Shown here piece by piece: positions 36,948 through 46,102 of a stretch of DNA of 64,000 nucleotides; positions within the stretch are counted from its first letter, which is position 1; each line of letters begins with the position of its first letter. The position numbers were made by a program, and so were the translations under genes. This stretch comes from Marivirga sericea. GTDB lineage: Bacteria; Bacteroidota; Bacteroidia; Cytophagales; Cyclobacteriaceae. The stretch spans positions 124,001-188,000 of the forward strand of contig NZ_FXAW01000007.1 in assembly GCF_900177665.1 (NCBI RefSeq). The letters are read 5' to 3'. The notes beneath the pieces were generated by a model. The model did not search any database, was not told where the DNA came from, and saw only the letters and a program-made list of their open reading frames with translations.

Positions 36948-37892
36948 ATGGAAAATAAACAAAGTACGGACACCATCATGATGATTCGACCAGTTCAGTT
37001 CAGATTTAATGAACAAACAGCTGTCAATAATTATTATCAAAAGTCAATAGAAGGATTAAGCGCATCCGAAATACAACTAAAAGCTGCTCAGGAATTTGAC
37101 GGCTTTGTTGAAAAATTGCGTAGCAAAAAAATTAATGTGATCGTTGTAGAGGATACTCCCGAACCGAGTACTCCCGATTCCATATTTCCCAACAATTGGG
37201 TCTCCTTTCATGCAGATGGAAAAGTAGGATTGTACCCAATGTATGCGGAAAATAGAAGATTAGAAAGACGAGCTGATATCCTAGAAAGTTTCCAATCAAA
37301 AGAAGGGTTCAAAATCACTGAAATCGCAGATTTTTCAAGCCACGAATCAGAGAATCGCTTTTTGGAAGGGACTGGTAGTATGATTTTAGATAGGCCTAAT
37401 AGAATTGTCTACATAGCCATTTCTCTTCGGACTGACGAAATGGTTCTAGATGAGTTTTGTGAGAAATTTGATTATACAGCAGTAAAATTTATTGCTAATC
37501 AAACAGTTGATGGGAAAAGATTACCTATTTATCACACAAATGTGATGATGTGTATAGCAGATGAACTAGCAATTTTATGTGCCGATTCAATAGATAATAT
37601 AGAAGAAAGAAAAGCAGTCATTGAAAGTCTCGAGAAGACAGGAAAAGAGGTGATTGAGATAAGCGAAGAACAAAAACATCATTTTGCAGGTAATATGCTG
37701 CAAGTGAATGGCACGGACGGAAAACCTTATTTAGTAATGTCAGCAGCTGCTCATCAAGCATTAAATGAAGAACAGATCAAAAGAATTGAAAAGCATTGTG
37801 AAATTTTGAGCAGCTCATTAGATACAATTGAAGCTCTTGGTGGTGGAAGTGCTAGGTGCATGATGGCAGAAGTGTTTTTACCTAAAGCTTAA
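36948..37892 (+). CDS. ctlX: CtlX-type citrulline/arginine deiminase-related hydrolase
   Basis: A 314-residue second guanidine-modifying-fold protein. It begins MMIRPVQFRFNEQTAVNNYY, with PDSIFPNNWVSFH, FLEGTGSMILDR, LPIYHTNVMMCIADELAILC, FAGNMLQV, and a cysteine in ALGGGSARCMMAEVFLP. This set of motifs matches the CtlX (citrulline utilization hydrolase) group. It is only distantly like its neighbour, so they are not a recent duplication. Spacing is 31 nt from the previous gene and 36 nt to argS. Confidence 0.8.
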   Translation: MENKQSTDTIMMIRPVQFRFNEQTAVNNYYQKSIEGLSASEIQLKAAQEFDGFVEKLRSKKINVIVVEDTPEPSTPDSIFPNNWVSFHADGKVGLYPMYAENRRLERRADILESFQSKEGFKITEIADFSSHESENRFLEGTGSMILDRPNRIVYIAISLRTDEMVLDEFCEKFDYTAVKFIANQTVDGKRLPIYHTNVMMCIADELAILCADSIDNIEERKAVIESLEKTGKEVIEISEEQKHHFAGNMLQVNGTDGKPYLVMSAAAHQALNEEQIKRIEKHCEILSSSLDTIEALGGGSARCMMAEVFLPKA

Positions 37893-37928
37893 TCATTCAA
37901 TTCATCATTTATTAAATAATTCTCTATT

Positions 37929-39719
37929 ATGTTAAATTTAACAGAAGAACTTAAAGCATTATCCCTAAAAGCATTCAAAGCTTTATTTGATCAAGATTTG
38001 GATGAGTCACATATTCAAATTCAGCCTACCAGGAAAGAATTCGAAGGTAGTCACACTCTAGTATGCTTTCCACTAGGACGATTTTCAAAATTAAGCCCTG
38101 AACAGACCGCTAAAGCGATAGGTGAATTCATGCAAGAGAATTCTGCATTGGTAAGTGGGTTTAATGTGGTGAAAGGTTTTTTAAATATTGTATTTGCTGA
38201 TAAGGTATGGTTGCAAATTGCTTCTGATATTTTGACTACTCCCAATTTCGGCTACAAAGCAGAAACTGGAAGAGAAGTCATGGTAGAATATTCGTCTCCT
38301 AACACCAATAAACCTTTGCACTTGGGGCATTTGAGAAATAATTTCTTGGGTTATTCTGTTGCACAAATTCTAAAGGCCAACGGGAACAAGGTGCATAAAG
38401 TGCAAATTATCAACGATAGAGGGATTCATATCTGTAAATCTATGGTGGCTTGGCAGAAATTTGGTGAAGGCGAAACGCCCGATTCAAGTGGCTTGAAAGG
38501 TGATAAACTGGTAGGAAAATACTATGTCATTTTCGACCAAAAGTATAAAGGGCAGATTGCTGAGCTAATAGAAGCAGGTAAGACAAAAGAGGAAGCCGAG
38601 AAAGAAGCTCCCATCATAAAAGAAGCACAGGATATGTTGCTGAAATGGGAACTAAAGGATCCTGAGACCTACGCCTTATGGGAGAAAATGAATGGATGGG
38701 TTTATAAGGGGTTTGAAAATACTTATAAAACCATGGGAGTGGATTTTGATAAGCTGTATTATGAATCTCAAACTTTTTCATTAGGCAAAGAAGAAGTACT
38801 TCGTGCGGTTGAAGAAGGCTTGGCTTATAAAAAGGAAGATGGTTCTGTCTGGATCGATCTGACTGAAGATGGACTGGATGAGAAATTATTACTCCGAAAA
38901 GATGGAACTTCTGTTTATATGACGCAAGATATCGGAACCGCTATTCTACGTTACAGAGACTTCCCGAAAATTGAACAACAAATTTATACAGTAGGCAACG
39001 AACAAGAATATCATTTTAAAGTATTATTTATAATTTTAGCTAAACTTGGCTACAAATGGGCAGAGAATTGCTACCACCTGTCCTACGGCATGGTAGACTT
39101 GCCAACGGGTAAAATGAAATCCAGAGAAGGTACTGTGGTAGATGCAGATGATTTGATGGAAGATATGTTTGCCACTGCTAAAAGCAGAACAGATGAATTG
39201 GGCAAAATTGATGGTTTCAATGAAGCAGAAGCTCAAGAACTATATCGTCAGTTGGGATTAGGTGCATTGAAATACTATTTGTTAAAAGTGGATCCTGTAA
39301 AACGAATGATGTTTAATCCTGAAGAATCTATTGATTTTCAGGGAAATACAGGACCTTTTATTCAGTATGTGCATGCTAGAATATGTGCTATTTTAAGAAA
39401 AGCAGAGCAATTAGGAATTGAGCCTAAAGTCAGTGACACACTAAGTTCACTAGAACCAACAGAAGGAAATGTTCTTCAATTAATAGTGGATTTTCCAAGC
39501 AAAATAGAAGAGGCCGCACGAGAATATGCCCCTTCTATAATTGCTAATTATGTTTATGAAGTAGCAAAAGCTTACAATAAATTTTACTCTGAGGTTTCTA
39601 TTTTCAACGAATCAGACCAAGATGCACTGGCATTTCGAATAGGATTCTCCAGAATAGTAGCTGAAACGATTGAAAAATCAATGAATTTATTGGGAGCAGA
39701 AGCTCCTACGAAGATGTAG
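37929..39719 (+). CDS. argS: Arginyl-tRNA synthetase
   Basis: A 596-residue class I tRNA synthetase. The HIGH-type motif is SSPNTNKPLHLGHLRNNFLG, the KMSKS-type motif is KMKSREGTVVDADDL, and the C-terminal DALR anticodon-binding domain ends LGAEAPTKM. Residues 1-100 form the Arg-specific N-terminal domain. It charges tRNA-Arg. Its place behind two arginine-modifying enzymes suggests shared response to arginine supply. Confidence 0.97.
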   Translation: MLNLTEELKALSLKAFKALFDQDLDESHIQIQPTRKEFEGSHTLVCFPLGRFSKLSPEQTAKAIGEFMQENSALVSGFNVVKGFLNIVFADKVWLQIASDILTTPNFGYKAETGREVMVEYSSPNTNKPLHLGHLRNNFLGYSVAQILKANGNKVHKVQIINDRGIHICKSMVAWQKFGEGETPDSSGLKGDKLVGKYYVIFDQKYKGQIAELIEAGKTKEEAEKEAPIIKEAQDMLLKWELKDPETYALWEKMNGWVYKGFENTYKTMGVDFDKLYYESQTFSLGKEEVLRAVEEGLAYKKEDGSVWIDLTEDGLDEKLLLRKDGTSVYMTQDIGTAILRYRDFPKIEQQIYTVGNEQEYHFKVLFIILAKLGYKWAENCYHLSYGMVDLPTGKMKSREGTVVDADDLMEDMFATAKSRTDELGKIDGFNEAEAQELYRQLGLGALKYYLLKVDPVKRMMFNPEESIDFQGNTGPFIQYVHARICAILRKAEQLGIEPKVSDTLSSLEPTEGNVLQLIVDFPSKIEEAAREYAPSIIANYVYEVAKAYNKFYSEVSIFNESDQDALAFRIGFSRIVAETIEKSMNLLGAEAPTKM

Positions 39720-39809
39720 GGTAAACAGATAGTTAACAAAAAAAATAGGTCAGTGCGCCAAAGCTAAGATCAAAAAGTATAACCTTAATCACTTCTAAAA
39801 TCGAAAATC

Positions 39810-40334
39810 ATGAACATTCACATCCAAATTCTGTTTCTTCTGCTGAATTTATCTATTTTCACAAACTCAAATGAAACCGAAAAAGCAATGAGTATATACG
39901 ATTTTCAAATACGATCTTTAGATAGCGAAATGGTAGATTTCTCAGATTATAAAGGCAAGAATTTATTAATAGTGAATACGGCTAGTGAATGTGGTTACAC
40001 TCCTCAATATGCTGATTTACAGCAATTACATAAAGAATTTGGTGACCAAATCACAGTACTAGGCTTTCCAGCAAATAATTTCGGAGGACAAGAACCTGGT
40101 TCGGATCAGCAAATAGCTAGCTTTTGCGAAAAGAACTATGGTGTTACTTTTCCAATGTTCTCCAAAATGGAAGTAGTAGGCAAAAATCAACACCCACTAT
40201 TCAAATTCCTCAAAGATAAAACAGGAAAGGAACCCACTTGGAATTTTTGTAAGTATTTAGTTTCTGAAGATGGCGAGGAAATTACTTTTTATCCTTCATC
40301 TGTAAATCCTGGTGAGATAGCCGAAAAACTGTAA
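39810..40334 (+). CDS. Glutathione peroxidase family thiol peroxidase
   Basis: A 174-residue protein. A hydrophobic N-terminus (IQILFLLLNLSIFTNS) may be a signal peptide. An internal ATG gives the usual cytosolic length (MSIYDFQIRSL). The catalytic Cys is in NTASECGYTPQY (Cys, not selenocysteine), with the Gln in GFPANNFGGQEPG and the Trp/Asn in TWNFCKYLV. Like most bacterial family members it probably uses thioredoxin. The spacing of 2 nt to menA suggests one transcript. Confidence 0.9.
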   Translation: MNIHIQILFLLLNLSIFTNSNETEKAMSIYDFQIRSLDSEMVDFSDYKGKNLLIVNTASECGYTPQYADLQQLHKEFGDQITVLGFPANNFGGQEPGSDQQIASFCEKNYGVTFPMFSKMEVVGKNQHPLFKFLKDKTGKEPTWNFCKYLVSEDGEEITFYPSSVNPGEIAEKL

Positions 40335-40336
40335 GT

Positions 40337-41233
40337 ATGCTTAAAAATTGGTTGGAAGCCTTTAGGCTAAGGACTTTACCATTAGCTTTATCATGTATCG
40401 GAATGGGCAGTTTCTTGGCTGCTTTTTATGGGTATTTCAGCTTAGCTGTTTGTATATTAAGCCTAACTACGACTCTATTTCTTCAAATTCTTTCCAATTT
40501 GGCTAATGATTATGGAGACAGCATTCATGGTGCTGATAGTGTAGACAGGGAAGGACCAAAGAGAAGTGTGCAACAGGGCAGCATTTCATCTAAGGCCATG
40601 TTCAATTCAATCATAGTTTTCGCAGTATTATCCTTTGTGAGCGGAATACTACTATTGCATTATTCAGTAGGGCTTGGAAGTATTACATTTTATGTTTTCC
40701 TAGCACTAGGTTTAGCAGCCATTGCAGCAGCTATAGCCTACACAAATGGGAAAAGACCCTATGGTTACAGCGGACTAGGAGATATTTCCGTTTTTATATT
40801 TTTTGGCTTGTTGGGTGTTTGCGGGACGTACTTTCTCCACGCTCAAAGTTTCGAGCCTTTTATTTTACTTCCAGCTGCCAGTTGCGGTCTGTTTGCCACT
40901 GGGGTTTTGAATGTGAATAATATACGAGATATTAAGTCTGATCAATTAGCTGGAAAGAATAGTATACCTGTTAGAATAGGCGTGCATAAAGCTAAAATTT
41001 ATCATACAACTATTATCATCACAGCAATAGTAACATCAATCGTGTTTTTGCTTTTAACAAGCAATTACAGAGCTGTATTGTATCTAGTTTTTTGCTATTT
41101 CCTATTTGCAAAGCATTTATCGAATATGAATAAAGCAGAAAGTTCAAAAGAATTTGATCCTCAACTAAAAATTTTAGCCTTATCAACACTTCTATTTGTA
41201 ATCTTATTTGGCATTTCAATTTTAGCACTGTAA
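40337..41233 (+). CDS. menA: 1,4-dihydroxy-2-naphthoate polyprenyltransferase
   Basis: A 298-residue UbiA-superfamily membrane enzyme with about nine helices. The first Asp-rich motif is LSNLANDYGDSIHGAD followed by GPKRSVQQGSIS, the second is NVNNIRDIKSDQLAGK followed by SIPVRIG. It attaches the isoprenoid chain to DHNA in menaquinone synthesis. Menaquinone is the quinone expected for the single-anchor SdhC type found in this window. It begins 2 nt after the peroxidase gene. Confidence 0.94.
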   Translation: MLKNWLEAFRLRTLPLALSCIGMGSFLAAFYGYFSLAVCILSLTTTLFLQILSNLANDYGDSIHGADSVDREGPKRSVQQGSISSKAMFNSIIVFAVLSFVSGILLLHYSVGLGSITFYVFLALGLAAIAAAIAYTNGKRPYGYSGLGDISVFIFFGLLGVCGTYFLHAQSFEPFILLPAASCGLFATGVLNVNNIRDIKSDQLAGKNSIPVRIGVHKAKIYHTTIIITAIVTSIVFLLLTSNYRAVLYLVFCYFLFAKHLSNMNKAESSKEFDPQLKILALSTLLFVILFGISILAL

Positions 41234-41256
41234 AGGATAATTTGTAGTCCTTTTTT
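41232..41256 (+). terminator. Terminator after menA
   Basis: A 6-bp stem (AAAGGA with TCCTTT) with a 10-nt loop is followed by TTT. It begins in the menA stop codon. The stem is short, so termination may be partial before the UspA gene. Confidence 0.5.
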
Positions 41257-41315
41257 AATCATTTTGATATAAGATTCGTATATTCAAATGAACAACTAAA
41301 GAAAACTATAACACT

Positions 41316-42161
41316 ATGAAAAAAATATTGGTCCCAACCGACTTTTCAGATCAAGCTAAATACGCATTGAAATTAGCTGTAGAAATTGCAAAAAAAACAG
41401 ATGCTGAATTAACAGTCTTGCATGTAGTAGAAATCCCTGGTCAAACATCCTTTAATACGATGGGGGAAGCTACAAATATTGATGGAATGGAAGGTGTTTT
41501 TGTAATGAAAATGATTGAGCAAGGCAAAAAGAAACTCAAAGCGCTAAAAGAGGACGACTTATTAGAAGATGTTAATCTCAAAACTGAATTAAAAGCAGGT
41601 AATACATATTATAATATCTCTAGCATAGTAAATGAATACGAACCAGAGATGATTATCATGGGAACCAGTGGCAGCAGCGGGGTAGACGAAATCCTTATTG
41701 GTTCTAATGCTGAAAAAGTTGTGAGAAATGCTAAATGCCCAGTTCTGACATTGAAAAAAGAAATTAGCTTAGCAAATATTGATAATATAGTATTCGCTAC
41801 TTCACTAAAGAATGATGATAAGGAATTAGCAGCTAAAATGAAGGAGATTGCACATTTATCCTATGCTAAGATTCATTTATTAAAAATAAATACCCCAAAT
41901 AACTTTGAGTCTTCAACTACCACCTACAACCGAATGGATGAATACATGAAGAACAATGGTTTAGAGGCTGAAAAGCATATTCATAATGGGATCAATGAAG
42001 AAGAAGGAATCTTAGAATTTGCTAAAGAGAATAAAATTGATTTAATAGCAATGGGAACTCACGGTAGAAAAGGCTTAATGCATTTGCTAAGTGGTAGTAT
42101 CGCAGAAGATGTAGTGAATCATTCTAAAAGACCAGTACTTACATTGAAGATAGGAGATTAA
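41316..42161 (+). CDS. Tandem universal stress protein (UspA x2)
   Basis: A 281-residue protein with two Usp domains. Domain 1 (about 1-145) starts KKILVPTDFSDQAKYALKLA and contains MGTSGSSGVDEILIGSNAEK near the ATP-binding GxxGxxG(S) site. Domain 2 (about 150-281) contains MGTHGRKGLMHLLSGSIAED. Both end in PVLTL. The tandem form is common in Bacteroidota. It binds nucleotide and has a stress role, with no more precise function from sequence. Confidence 0.92.
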   Translation: MKKILVPTDFSDQAKYALKLAVEIAKKTDAELTVLHVVEIPGQTSFNTMGEATNIDGMEGVFVMKMIEQGKKKLKALKEDDLLEDVNLKTELKAGNTYYNISSIVNEYEPEMIIMGTSGSSGVDEILIGSNAEKVVRNAKCPVLTLKKEISLANIDNIVFATSLKNDDKELAAKMKEIAHLSYAKIHLLKINTPNNFESSTTTYNRMDEYMKNNGLEAEKHIHNGINEEEGILEFAKENKIDLIAMGTHGRKGLMHLLSGSIAEDVVNHSKRPVLTLKIGD

Positions 42162-42182
42162 ATTTTTTTATTGATTAAAGTT

Positions 42183-42219
42183 AAAAAGGCTTAAGCATTG
42201 GATTGCTTAAGCCTTTTTT
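42183..42219. terminator. Strong bidirectional terminator after the UspA gene
   Basis: A perfect 15-bp stem (AAAAAGGCTTAAGCA at 42183-42197 with TGCTTAAGCCTTTTT at 42204-42218) and a 6-nt loop, flanked by A- and T-runs. It sits between convergent genes and should end transcripts from both sides. Confidence 0.93.
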
Positions 42220-42247
42220 CATCTTCAAAATCTGAGGCACCCTTGAA

Positions 42248-43384
42248 CTAGGGACTTACAAAGCTAATAGACAAATTAAAATAAGGCGCTGGTCCGAGCG
42301 AATTCCTCATGGAAAAAGGGGCATCTCCTAAAATTCCAAAAACTCTTAAAGTTTCATCTCCATTATCCAAATAATCCGCATCATATGAATAATCTATTCG
42401 AACACCCGCTTGCACTGACCACCAGAAAAAACCAACCAGTTGTCTCTGATATTCAACTCTTGCCTTAATCTCCCCTCTACGTATTTCAAAACTACTAATT
42501 TCTCCATCAGTAGGGTTAGATAATTCTCCTATTCTATAACTTGCTCCTTCCAATGCAAAGCCTGCCAATATCAAACTAGTTTGATTGATATTATATCTGT
42601 AAGCTGCTCTTGCTGGTAGCAATGCTTCAATACCCCATTTACGATTCTCTGATGTATAATTATACATAGCAACTGGAATATAATTCGGAGCACCTACTCT
42701 GTAGGTTCTACTCAGACCAACTGCCCATTGTAAGCGATCATGTGGGCGCTTTCCAAATAAAACAGCTGCAGAATACCTCAAGTACTGATCTCCTAGATTA
42801 TCTAAAGTATAGTCGCCACTCATATCAGCCTGCGCCTGCAAAAGCAAAAAGTTAGTCTCATTTAGGGGCTTATATAAAGTAGTGAATAGACCAGTGGTAT
42901 GTAAGCTTCTACCATCTAATTGTTCCTTCAAGCCACCTTCCACAGCACCGCCTTCACTGAATCGATAAGCAGTTTGCATATAATTAAAACCCATCTGCCA
43001 AATAAAGGAATTAGTGGATATGACAGGTATATTGGCATTAATTCTCAATCCTCCTGTGTACGTAACCTCCCCTTCTTCTCCAAGATTATTATCGATAGCA
43101 TCTTGTCTATCTTGGTCAAAACTATAACCATCTTTTTGAATAGTAGAGTATTGAACCGTATAAGGCATCTGTTGCTCATATCCAATAGTTACAAACCTAG
43201 CAGGGCTTAAACCTACAATTTTAGCATTCGCGAAGGTTTTCGATTCTCCTCCTGCATACTCTACTTCTCCATATGCATCCCAATCGATTTCCTCCTCTTG
43301 ACCTTCTTCTTGGGCGAAAACTTGAGCAAAAGAAAACCCTGTTATAAAGAATGTGGCTATTGCAATACGATTTATCTGTCTCAT
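42248..43384 (-). CDS. Outer-membrane beta-barrel-like protein (DUF6268-like)
   Basis: I chose the ATG at 43384 (MRQINRIAIATFFITGFSFAQ), which gives a signal peptide and leaves 8 nt after the preceding gene. The 378-residue mature body has alternating hydrophobic and aromatic strands (for example PVISTNSFIWQMGFNYMQTAYRF and SLILAGFALEGASYRIGEL). It ends in an outer-membrane-type strand with aromatic residues (YFNLSISFVSP). It looks like the DUF6268 beta-barrel family. Function is unknown. It lies downstream of a DUF2147 protein and a lipoprotein. Confidence 0.65.
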   Translation of the reverse strand: MRQINRIAIATFFITGFSFAQVFAQEEGQEEEIDWDAYGEVEYAGGESKTFANAKIVGLSPARFVTIGYEQQMPYTVQYSTIQKDGYSFDQDRQDAIDNNLGEEGEVTYTGGLRINANIPVISTNSFIWQMGFNYMQTAYRFSEGGAVEGGLKEQLDGRSLHTTGLFTTLYKPLNETNFLLLQAQADMSGDYTLDNLGDQYLRYSAAVLFGKRPHDRLQWAVGLSRTYRVGAPNYIPVAMYNYTSENRKWGIEALLPARAAYRYNINQTSLILAGFALEGASYRIGELSNPTDGEISSFEIRRGEIKARVEYQRQLVGFFWWSVQAGVRIDYSYDADYLDNGDETLRVFGILGDAPFSMRNSLGPAPYFNLSISFVSP

Positions 43385-43392
43385 ATCACAAA

Positions 43393-43860
43393 TCACCTTT
43401 TAATTTTAAGCCTCTTCCAAACATCAGAACGCCCAAAAGTCTTCATGCCAATGTAGCCGCGAATATCAAGTGTGTTTTCATCCTTTAACTTGATAACAGA
43501 ACTATAAGTATTGCCATTTTCCGGATCATAGATTGTTCCTTCTGACCATTCTCCATCCCCTTGATATTCAAAGTCTTTCAACATTCTGTAACCTCTTAAT
43601 GGAGCAGAATGCATAGATTCGTCAGGATTGTTTTTATCCAATTTTGGCTCTCCAGTAACAGGATCATTTGGCTCTTTCAACCAGACGATTCTTCCATAAT
43701 ACTTATCTGCAATCTTATCGATTTTAATTCTTGCTTTTCCATGGCTAGGTTCCCAAATTCCTATCAAAGCATCTGCCCCTTCTTTGTCTTGAGCTTTTAC
43801 TGGAGTAGCAAAATAAGTAGTAGCTGCTACTGCCAAAAATATCAATATTAACCGTTTCAT
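43393..43860 (-). CDS. DUF2147-domain exported protein
   Basis: A 155-residue protein with signal peptide (MKRLILIFLAVAATTYFATPVKAQ). The DUF2147 pattern is GIWEPSHGKARIKIDKIADKYYGRIVWLKEPND, then LRGYRMLKDFEYQGDGEWSEGTIYDPENGNTYSSVI, and the end IGMKTFGRSDVWKRL (fragments quoted from residues about 31-155, not contiguous). The family has a calycin-like barrel and unknown ligand. Gene spacing to neighbours is 8-10 nt, so a three-gene transcript is likely. Confidence 0.85.
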   Translation of the reverse strand: MKRLILIFLAVAATTYFATPVKAQDKEGADALIGIWEPSHGKARIKIDKIADKYYGRIVWLKEPNDPVTGEPKLDKNNPDESMHSAPLRGYRMLKDFEYQGDGEWSEGTIYDPENGNTYSSVIKLKDENTLDIRGYIGMKTFGRSDVWKRLKIKR

Positions 43861-43870
43861 AGTCTCTTTT

Positions 43871-44362
43871 TTATTGTTTAACTTCTAATTCAAATTCTAT
43901 AACTGTTGTAATCGAAATTGTACCCTTAGGATCCTCTTTCAAATTAACATCTGCCACAAAAGTGACTTCCTTTTGTTTTAGGAGGTCTACCAGATTTTCT
44001 TGCTCTTCGGCTATTGATAAATCAATTGAGGAGCTGTTCTCAGGAACAGGGTTTAACAATGCTACTCTTTGCATATTAGTGCCAGATGCCGCAAGTTGCA
44101 TAATTATTTCAGCCAAAATATCTGATTTTTCAGGCTCTACCATCTCCATTTTGATGCTTGTGACCTTTGCAGATTCAATATTATCAATATTTATGCCAGC
44201 TAAGTCAACCTCCCAAACTCCGGTTAGGGTATTGGATCCTTCCATAGCATACTCTTCAATCATTGCAACACTAGTTGAGGTGATTGTTTTTTTCTCTGTT
44301 TCACTACAAGAAATTAGGAAACATAATAAAACAACTAAACTTACGGTAAGTGATTTCTTCAT
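43871..44362 (-). CDS. Lipoprotein of unknown function
   Basis: A 163-residue protein with a lipobox: hydrophobic stretch then LISC followed by SETEKKT, so it is lipid-anchored, probably at the outer membrane. The mature part has beta-strand patterns and a C-terminal segment TISITTVIEFELEVKQ. No family recognised. It precedes the DUF2147 gene by 10 nt and shares its strand. The 215 nt upstream (44363-44577) are AT-rich and show no clear element. Confidence 0.7.
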   Translation of the reverse strand: MKKSLTVSLVVLLCFLISCSETEKKTITSTSVAMIEEYAMEGSNTLTGVWEVDLAGINIDNIESAKVTSIKMEMVEPEKSDILAEIIMQLAASGTNMQRVALLNPVPENSSSIDLSIAEEQENLVDLLKQKEVTFVADVNLKEDPKGTISITTVIEFELEVKQ

Positions 44363-44577
44363 ATATTATTTCGTTATAAACCTAAAAAATAAATTATTAA
44401 TCAAACCAAAATCGAAAATAATATAATATTCTTCTACAAATCACGATTTAACGTTATGAAATTTTGTTATGACAATTATAAAGAATTATTATAAACTACA
44501 ATTGAATGCTTTGCGACTTGCCCGAGGTAAAAACGTTTTGATTGCAGAAGTAATAACTTATTTGAATGGGATAGAAT

Positions 44578-45780
44578 TTATTTAAAATAAGTTCCGAATG
44601 CATTTTCATCCTCGAAAGTTTGAATGATTTCTTCTTCTTCGGATGTTAATTTAATTATAGGATTATCCTTCCAAAATCGTTTTTTATATCTGACGTTTGA
44701 GACGGACTTTAAATCTTCAAGTTCTAGAGAAGGCTCTCTCAGACCTCTAAATCTCTTCGTATTTTTTTCAAAAAGCACTGCCCTCGAATTCACAGTTGCT
44801 TTTAGGACTTCTTCATTGACTTGTAAATCAAAAGTGTAGTCAACTTCGATATAATTCAGATCGTGATTAGCTTGTTCTGAAAAGCTGTAATACCATGAAT
44901 GCCGGGGATTACTAGCCGAAAGAAAAACAGAATCTACCGTTAACGGAATCAAATTATCTGCGCCTAAACCATGAGAAAGATTAGCAGAGTAGTCAAGTAA
45001 ATATTCTTGGGTTACATTAAACGTAAATACGGCATTAAGCCATACTTCATTTGAATCAGATGGAATCGTTTTGACAGGGGGAATGCACTTCACCTTTACA
45101 ATTTCTTCATTATTCTTCCTATATTTTTCCTCTACTACAAATCGATACTCATCAAAAACAGTAGAAAACGGCATCTTGATTTCAGAAGAATCTTTTAAAT
45201 AGAGCGGAAAAAAGCTTAGAAACGGGAAATTTGTGAAAATAAAATCTCCTTCTTTTTTCCTAGCATATCGTGCCTGTTTAATTTTCAATTTACTAATGCC
45301 TGATTTGCTGTAAGCTATATTGTAGAAAGATTCTACAAATTCAGTAGATATGGTATCTGTAGTGGTAAACTGGCGGTAAAATACTCTACCATATTTCTCT
45401 TCCTTACTCGACAAAATTTCTTTTACTTTTTCGGCTATAATCCTCGCTCTTGCGTCTACTACCACTTCTTCTAAAATGATATTGTTACTCTCTAACTGAA
45501 CAATGACAGATTGCTTTGGATCATTCACAATCATCGCTTTACTTTCATAGGAAATATGTGAAATGACTAATTCAAGTGGGAACTGGGCTTTGGGAAGTGA
45601 AATGGAAAACTCCCCGTTTTCATTACTAATGGTACCTATTCCGTACCTTTCTGAATAGATATGTGCAGAGGGAATAGAATCTGAATTCTTTTTATCAAGA
45701 ATACGACCTTCGATTGTTTGCGCATCAGTATGTAGCACAAATAAAATTTTCAACATGCAAAAGAGTACTGTAGTGCGCAT
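44578..45780 (-). CDS. CarboxypepD_reg-like exported protein
   Basis: A 400-residue protein with signal peptide (MRTTVLFCMLKILFVLHTDAQ). A carboxypeptidase regulatory-like beta-sandwich follows (TIEGRILDKKNSDSIPSAHI, then GTISNENGEFSISLP, then ESNNIILEEVVVDA). This is the N-terminal plug-like module of TonB-dependent receptors, but no receptor barrel follows. The remaining 280 residues are beta-rich and unknown. Its role may be at the outer membrane. Confidence 0.75.
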   Translation of the reverse strand: MRTTVLFCMLKILFVLHTDAQTIEGRILDKKNSDSIPSAHIYSERYGIGTISNENGEFSISLPKAQFPLELVISHISYESKAMIVNDPKQSVIVQLESNNIILEEVVVDARARIIAEKVKEILSSKEEKYGRVFYRQFTTTDTISTEFVESFYNIAYSKSGISKLKIKQARYARKKEGDFIFTNFPFLSFFPLYLKDSSEIKMPFSTVFDEYRFVVEEKYRKNNEEIVKVKCIPPVKTIPSDSNEVWLNAVFTFNVTQEYLLDYSANLSHGLGADNLIPLTVDSVFLSASNPRHSWYYSFSEQANHDLNYIEVDYTFDLQVNEEVLKATVNSRAVLFEKNTKRFRGLREPSLELEDLKSVSNVRYKKRFWKDNPIIKLTSEEEEIIQTFEDENAFGTYFK

Positions 45781-45806
45781 TGGAATTTTTTTGCACTAAA
45801 ATAGTA

Positions 45807-46102
45807 GAAAAAAAAATAGCCTTAGTTTTTACTAAAGCTATTTTTATTTTTTTTTACTGAGCTAATTTCTCTTTCACACTTTTAATATTGTCCTTAAAGA
45901 CTCTGTCAATCAACAAGTGTCTGGGGTCAATTCCAGCTTTAGCAAGAATGGTGTCCACCACAAAAGTGAAATCCATTTCTTCTTGATCGATTTTAACTCT
46001 CTTTTGGAACATTAAATCTTCTTCTTCGGCATCAGCAAATAAACCAATATCAATCCAGTCATTAATGGGAACATTAGTTTCATTACCCAAACTATCAGCT
46101 TT
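45807..46102. repeat. Direct repeat copy A (of 47694-47986)
   Basis: These 296 bases match 47694-47986 with two substitutions (an internal T/C, and A/G changing Leu to Pro) and two homopolymer length differences (A9 versus A7, T9 versus T8). The repeat holds the 3' end of the ABC/M1 gene plus its terminator. Both copies face the same way. Confidence 0.95.
45810..45846 (-). terminator. Terminator, copy A
   Basis: On the minus strand AATAGCTTTAGT and ACTAAGGCTATT pair (one mismatch) around AAAA and run into TTTTTTTTT. It is the duplicated terminator of the M1 gene, now behind the remnant. Confidence 0.75.

Noticed and set aside
41232-41315. Independent promoter for the UspA gene
   Set aside because: No TAnnTTTG element with a -33 box could be found in the gap. 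The weak terminator may let menA transcription continue.
43962-44426. 154-residue open frame on the plus strand
   Set aside because: It is antisense to the lipoprotein gene at 43871-44362, whose lipobox and signal peptide are clear. The antisense product is Ser/Ile-rich without a domain.
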